DNA from: Bacteroidaceae bacterium
GTDB lineage: Bacteria; Bacteroidota; Bacteroidia; Bacteroidales; Bacteroidaceae
DNA length: 64,000 bases
Assembly (NCBI GenBank): GCA_017651315.1
Contig: JAGCDE010000034.1
Span: forward strand, 1-64,000
Direction: 5' to 3'
Both the position numbers and the translations under genes were made by a program. The first letter of the stretch is position 1. Each line of letters opens with the position of its first letter. The notes below the pieces were generated by a model. That model saw only the letters and a list, made by a program, of their open reading frames with translations, did not search any database and was not told where the DNA came from. Shown in pieces: positions 60,671-64,000 of this stretch.

Positions 60671-60676
60671 TCCCGC

Positions 60677-60739
60677 CAAAGTGTAACACAGTGAACCCCG
60701 CTACAGAGCTTGTGGCGGGGTTCGTTGTAGAACACTTTG
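60677..60739. terminator. Bidirectional terminator-like long hairpin
   Basis: Inner stem GAACCCCGC (60693-60701) with GCGGGGTTC (60715-60723) and outer stem CAAAGTGT (60677-60684) with ACACTTTG (60732-60739). It lies between two convergent genes. Confidence 0.7.
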
Positions 60740-60745
60740 ACGGTG

Positions 60746-61303
60746 TCAACGAAAGTGCTCAATAATCAAGAAGAGAGAAATCAGACAGAACGTAACTATC
60801 ATGATTAAAACCTGCGCAGTAAGTTTTCTTTTGGGTAGGTCCGGAAGAGGAACGGTTTTGAAGTTGTGCTCCTGGTTGTATTGGTCATAAGCGTTACGGA
60901 GTATATCGTAAGACTCCTGAGCCTTGTTGGCATTTGCTCCCAGGTTGTAGCATGCAGGCTGCGAATATTCATCAAGCCATACCCTCAATTGTCCTGACTG
61001 CAAAGCCATATTCTTGATTTGAGAATACAGTATCTCTACTCTTTTGGAACTCATAGGCTTCCAAACCTCAAGACAGTCATTGTAAACAACCAACGTGGGT
61101 TTCTTCTTCCAAATGATATCCATCACCAGCAGTGCAACGGTTGGCAGTAAGCAAATGCCGAATATGATCAGGTAAAGCCACGAATGTTCACCTCTGTCTT
61201 TGAGCAGTTTTAATATCGCTATACCGGCCAGAAGTGATCCGCTTATGATACTGGCCCAAGGCTTGCTGTCGTAGTGCTCGTGTATTAATTTATTCTGTCT
61301 CAT
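60746..61303 (-). CDS. PH-like membrane protein
   Basis: 185 residues from the ATG at 61303; the frame has a GTG two codons upstream. Two N-terminal TM helices (WASIISGSLLAGIAILKLL, YLIIFGICLLPTVALLVM), a short beta-rich PH-like part (TLVVYNDCLEVWKPMSSKRVEILYSQIKN) and a C-terminal TM (AQVLIMIVTFCLISLFLII). The layout resembles STM3941/EbsA-like proteins. It follows the ribbon-helix-helix gene by two bases, within the SPFH cluster. Confidence 0.7.
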   Translation of the reverse strand: MRQNKLIHEHYDSKPWASIISGSLLAGIAILKLLKDRGEHSWLYLIIFGICLLPTVALLVMDIIWKKKPTLVVYNDCLEVWKPMSSKRVEILYSQIKNMALQSGQLRVWLDEYSQPACYNLGANANKAQESYDILRNAYDQYNQEHNFKTVPLPDLPKRKLTAQVLIMIVTFCLISLFLIIEHFR

Positions 61304-61305
61304 AA

Positions 61306-61470
61306 TCACTGTTTAGGTTTGCGGCCGGCGCGACGCAGGGCATCGGCAATGATCCATTGCAGCTGGCCGTTCACGCTGCGGAACTCGCTGGCGGCCCATT
61401 GTTCCAGGGCCGTCATCGTAGCGGAGTCCACTCTCAGCAGAAAGCTTTTTAAATCAGCGTCTTTAGCCAT
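61306..61470 (-). CDS. Small ribbon-helix-helix (Arc-like) protein
   Basis: 54 residues, too short for a usual ORF cut-off. Translation of the leftward strand begins MAKDADLKSFLLRVDS; next is ATMTALEQWAASEFRSVNGQ and the end is LQWIIADALRRAGRKPKQ. This is a short beta strand plus two helices, the Arc/MetJ ribbon-helix-helix pattern. The stop is two bases before the PH-like gene and the start 12 bases after the SPFH gene. It is likely a DNA-binding regulator, perhaps of its own operon. The same SPFH-RHH order is, as far as I recall, common in Bacteroides relatives. Confidence 0.85.
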   Translation of the reverse strand: MAKDADLKSFLLRVDSATMTALEQWAASEFRSVNGQLQWIIADALRRAGRKPKQ

Positions 61471-61482
61471 CTGTAAGTCTTT

Positions 61483-62409
61483 TTAATTATAAAGAGTACC
61501 GGCGTTAACTACAGGTGCTGCGGGCTCATCGCCGCACAGAACTACCAGCAGGTTGCTTACCATTGCGGCCTTGCGTTCCTCGTCAAGTTCTACAACACCG
61601 TCTTTCTTGAGGTTGTCAAGAGCCATCTTCACCATCGATACGGCACCCTCAACAATCTTCTCGCGGGCGGCGATGATGGCATCAGCCTGCTGGCGGCGCA
61701 GCATTACGGCTGCAATCTCGGGAGCGTAAGCCAGGTAGTTGATGCGGGCCTCGACTGCCTCGATGCCGGCAATCGCCAGACGCTCGTTCAGGGTCTGCTT
61801 CAGGGCCTCGTTGATCTCATCGGCACCGGAGCGCAGGGTTACGTCATCGGCCGGATTGCTGTTCTCATCGTAGTTGTATCGGCCTGCCACCTGACGCAGG
61901 GCTGCATCGGACTGGACCGCCACAAAATTCTCAAAAGCCTTCATCGTGTTATTGAGTGTACCTATCCCGTTGGGATTCTGACTCATAGTCTGGGAATCTA
62001 TCTCAAAGAGCGCCTTATATACATCCTTGATTTTCCATACCATCACCAGACCTATCATGATAGGGTTACCGCTTTTGTCATTGACTTTGATGGCCTCGGC
62101 ATTGAGGTTGCGGGCACGCAGCGAAATCTTCTTTTTCGTATAGAAAGGGTTAACCCACCAGAAACCGTTCTCGCGGAACGTACCTCTGTATTTTCCGAAG
62201 AACACCATTGCACGAGCCTCATTCGGTTCAAGCTGCACGAATCCGATGGTGAATAAGATAAACAGCACGAACGAAACCGGAATGACGACAAACGGCAGTG
62301 TAAGCGTAACTCCGCTCCAGACAATTGCGCCAATAAGTGCGAACACCAGAAACAGTCCAATGAAACCGCTCATCTTAAATCCCTTGAATTCAAATTCCTT
62401 TGTTTCCAT
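61483..62409 (-). CDS. SPFH/band 7 (prohibitin-like) membrane protein
   Basis: 308 residues: two N-terminal hydrophobic helices ([37 protein letters not shown]), SPFH domain ([29 protein letters not shown]), and a C-terminal helical tail with coiled-coil features ([26 protein letters not shown]). The middle [18 protein letters not shown] and [22 protein letters not shown] are hallmarks of a large SPFH subgroup. It forms membrane oligomers; function unknown. First gene of a three-gene operon. Confidence 0.92.
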   Translation of the reverse strand: METKEFEFKGFKMSGFIGLFLVFALIGAIVWSGVTLTLPFVVIPVSFVLFILFTIGFVQLEPNEARAMVFFGKYRGTFRENGFWWVNPFYTKKKISLRARNLNAEAIKVNDKSGNPIMIGLVMVWKIKDVYKALFEIDSQTMSQNPNGIGTLNNTMKAFENFVAVQSDAALRQVAGRYNYDENSNPADDVTLRSGADEINEALKQTLNERLAIAGIEAVEARINYLAYAPEIAAVMLRRQQADAIIAAREKIVEGAVSMVKMALDNLKKDGVVELDEERKAAMVSNLLVVLCGDEPAAPVVNAGTLYN

Positions 62410-62431
62410 AATCCTTTATTGTTTTAATGTT

Positions 62432-62462
62432 ATTTTGATATCATTTTGATATCGCAAAAGTA
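62432..62462 (-). promoter_or_regulatory. Promoter of the SPFH operon with tandem 11-bp repeat in the leader
   Basis: Leftward TACTTTTG (62455-62462) fits the -7 consensus. Directly downstream lie two exact tandem copies of ATTTTGATATC (62432-62442 and 62443-62453). They could bind the ribbon-helix-helix protein encoded in the operon. Confidence 0.5.
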
Positions 62463-62519
62463 CATACATGTTTTGAACGCGCCAAGCGTTTTGCAAATTT
62501 TAACAAGTTGCGAATTGGA

Positions 62520-62628
62520 GACAGTCTTTAAGTCGCTTTCTTAAGACTCGCTCTGCTCGAATAAGCGTCGCAAAGCGTCGAGCGGTTAAAGCGTCCCTTC
62601 GGGCCGGGCATCCTGTCGCGCGACTTTC
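62520..62628. other. Non-coding palindrome-rich segment
   Basis: This gene-free stretch holds several small inverted repeats: AGTCTTTAAG/CTTAAGACT (about 62521-62549) and CTCG...CGAG around GCGTCGCAAAGCGT. It lies after the MBL-fold gene and before the SPFH promoter. No ORF or known RNA was recognised. Confidence 0.45.
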
Positions 62629-63468
62629 TTACTTGAGTCCGTTCTGGCTGCTGTAGGTAAGGCGGAATCCGTCGCCCTCGGCCATCATGTCGTTGCCGCC
62701 GTTGTTGCCGTCGCTCTTTACACCCTGGCGCTTGCCCGTGAGCAGGTCGTCGCACAGGTTCTTGATATCGGTAACACGCTTGGGGCTCTCTAAGTTGTCG
62801 CCGCTGTAGTGTCCGGGATATAGAAAGCGTATATCGTTGTCCTTCATGTATTTCTCAACCTTTGCAGCCGATGCCTTCACGTTCGATAAATACGTGAACA
62901 CCAGCAGGTTGGTGGAGCCGAAAGCATCGCCGCTGAATCCGTAATGGTTTGCCTTGTCAAAGAATGTGACACTACCCGATGTGTGACCGGGAGTGAACAT
63001 CACCTCCAGCTTGCGACCTCCCAGGTCAATGGTCTCGCCATCGGTCAGATGTTTGATCTGGCCCTGGTACCGGCGCTGGCTGTTACGCAGCATCTGCTCA
63101 TCGGCCGGACCTATCCATACCTCGGGGAACGGCCCTACCCCGCCCACGTGGTCTCCATGTCCGTGGGTAAGTATCATAGTAACGGGCTTGGATGTGATAC
63201 CGGCCACAATCTTGTCCAGTCCCGGAACACGGGTGCCTGCATCGATCAGCACAGCCCGGTCATTGCCCTCCACAAGATAGAGGGACTCGTTATAAGTACG
63301 GTGTCCGTTACCAATCCAGGTATGCTCATCAAGTTGGCGGAACACCACCTCATCGTCCTCATAAACCACTTTGCCGCGTAAATCACGGCTGTTGACATCA
63401 CTACCCTGAGCCATCATGAGCCCGGGAATAAGGCAAAGCAGGATTGCTGCAAACTTTATATATTTCAT
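62629..63468 (-). CDS. Metallo-beta-lactamase-fold hydrolase, secreted
   Basis: 279 residues from the ATG at 63468 (a GTG lies two codons earlier). Signal peptide (IKFAAILLCLIPGLMMAQ). The zinc-binding motif is THGHGDHVGG, with a later FTPGHTSGSVTF, FSGDAFGS and a final YPGHYSGDN His. This is the general MBL fold; closest in form to secreted hydrolases of unknown substrate, not a classical beta-lactamase. The C-terminal tail (GNNGGNDMMAEGDGFRL) is Gly/Asn-rich. Promoter box at 63489-63496; single gene. Confidence 0.9.
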   Translation of the reverse strand: MKYIKFAAILLCLIPGLMMAQGSDVNSRDLRGKVVYEDDEVVFRQLDEHTWIGNGHRTYNESLYLVEGNDRAVLIDAGTRVPGLDKIVAGITSKPVTMILTHGHGDHVGGVGPFPEVWIGPADEQMLRNSQRRYQGQIKHLTDGETIDLGGRKLEVMFTPGHTSGSVTFFDKANHYGFSGDAFGSTNLLVFTYLSNVKASAAKVEKYMKDNDIRFLYPGHYSGDNLESPKRVTDIKNLCDDLLTGKRQGVKSDGNNGGNDMMAEGDGFRLTYSSQNGLK

Positions 63469-63488
63469 ACGCACATAATTACTGAACG

Positions 63489-63496
63489 CAAATATA
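63489..63496 (-). promoter_or_regulatory. -7 promoter box of the MBL-fold gene
   Basis: Leftward TATATTTG matches TAnnTTTG and lies about 20 bases before the ATG at 63468. It touches the tandem repeat that follows. Confidence 0.5.
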
Positions 63497-63662
63497 GTGC
63501 AAGCCGAGAGGAGAAAAAAGAAGTTTACTTATTTTTTATCCCGAGGCGAAGCCTATATTCAAAGCGAAGCTTTAAATTAGTGCAAGCCGAGAGGAGAAAA
63601 AAGAAGTTTACTTATTTTTTTATCCCGAGGCGAAGCCTATATTCAAAGCGCAGCTTTAAATT
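63496..63662. repeat. Two tandem copies of an 83-bp unit
   Basis: Copy 1 is 63496-63578 and copy 2 63579-63662; they differ by one extra T and a G/C change (GCGAAGC versus GCGCAGC). Each unit contains small palindromes GAGGCGAAGCCT and AAAGCGAAGCTTT. No coding potential. Confidence 0.85.
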
Positions 63663-63711
63663 ACTTTTTTTCTTAAGTGTCCCACAATCGGAGGCTTTGG
63701 CGGGAATGTGC

Positions 63712-63719
63712 TATCTTTG
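63712..63719 (+). promoter_or_regulatory. -7 promoter box of the partial ABC-F gene
   Basis: TATCTTTG matches TAnnTTTG and lies eight bases before the ATG at 63728, so the leader would be very short. Confidence 0.5.
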
Positions 63720-63727
63720 CGGTTGGT

Positions 63728-64000
63728 ATGGAGAGTTTTCTGCAAATAGACGGACTGTGCAAGTCATTCGGCGACCGCGTAATCTTTGACGGTCTCTCAC
63801 TTAATATAAATCAAGGTGAGAAGGTGGGCCTTATAGCACGCAACGGCCAGGGCAAGAGCACCCTTTTAGACGTGATTGCCGGTAAGGCCGATTACCGCAG
63901 CGGCACCATCACGTTCCGCCGTGACATCCGCACCGCATATCTGGTGCAGACTCCTGAATTCCCCAAGGGTGCAAACGTGCTGACTGCCTGTTGTCCGGAG
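63728..64000 (+). CDS. ABC-F ATPase (Uup-like), N-terminal part (cut by window)
   Basis: 91 residues are visible, open to the window edge. MESFLQIDGLCKSFGDRVIF is the start of an ABC domain, Walker A is LIARNGQGKSTLL, then VIAGKADYRSGTITFRRDI and a Q-loop-like YLVQTPEF. The Ala at the first Walker A Gly is common in the Uup branch of Bacteroidetes. Only one ABC domain can be seen, so the Uup assignment is tentative. Confidence 0.8.
   Translation, partial: MESFLQIDGLCKSFGDRVIFDGLSLNINQGEKVGLIARNGQGKSTLLDVIAGKADYRSGTITFRRDIRTAYLVQTPEFPKGANVLTACCPE

Noticed and set aside
1..64000. tRNA and rRNA genes
   Set aside because: No tRNA cloverleaf with a TTCGANNC arm or rRNA-like conserved sequence was noticed in the intergenic gaps; a tRNAscan run would settle it.

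Overview
The window looks like chromosomal DNA of a gut- or rumen-type Bacteroidales bacterium (Bacteroides/Prevotella-like). Several things in the sequence support this: TAnnTTTG -7 promoter boxes in front of many genes, few Shine-Dalgarno sites, a TolC/MacA/multi-permease efflux operon, many secreted carbohydrate-active enzymes with signal peptides or lipoboxes, a DUF4298 gene, and an SPFH/ribbon-helix-helix cluster. Genus cannot be decided from the sequence alone.

Layout. 1-1276: tail of a TetR-type regulator and a broken DUF1016 nuclease gene, bracketed by about 45-bp direct repeats copied from the end of the next gene. 1287-11674: leftward efflux operon (TolC, MacA-like adaptor, permease, ATPase, two permeases). 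In front of it is a sigma-54 type promoter with upstream palindromic sites. 11911-27076: an accessory island, visibly richer in A+T. It starts with a MntA/HepT toxin-antitoxin pair and ends with an AbiE-like pair. Between them is one leftward eight-gene operon built around a 1033-residue tubulin/FtsZ-like GTPase. Its other members are a zinc-ribbon/TM/Ig/MORN protein, a small membrane protein, a 1693-residue predicted lipoprotein with 15 Ig/FN3-like repeats, a DUF5683-like protein and three secreted proteins. A structured, terminator-ended RNA of about 275 nt precedes the operon. 27079-29567: leftward operon of DUF4298, an NtrC-type sigma-54 activator and its histidine kinase. This pair is the natural candidate to drive the sigma-54 efflux promoter about 15 kb away, so the island may have split an older regulator/efflux locus.

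29650-30867: preQ1-I-like riboswitch, queuosine-precursor transporter and QueF. 30901-60050: a dispersed set of plant-polysaccharide enzymes: GH10, GH3, DUF4380, GH2 (glucuronidase-type NxK motif), several esterases, GH43, an unassigned predicted (alpha/alpha)6 lipoprotein, GH28 and CE15. Together they suit glucuronoxylan and pectin breakdown. No SusC/SusD pair is present. Housekeeping genes are mixed in: a Y-family polymerase with a YolD-like partner, an omega-amidase-like nitrilase, a NUDIX hydrolase, EttA, AroQ and a GNAT protein. A family of small palindromic repeats sharing the core TAAGAATCTGTTTTGATTTG lies in the intergenic gaps; the largest copy is 170 bp.

60146-64000: nitroreductase, an SPFH/RHH/PH-like cluster, a metallo-beta-lactamase-fold hydrolase, an 83-bp tandem repeat and the start of an ABC-F ATPase cut by the window edge.

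The best candidate for an undescribed system is the tubulin-like GTPase operon. Its members span cytoplasm, inner membrane, periplasm and probably the cell surface.
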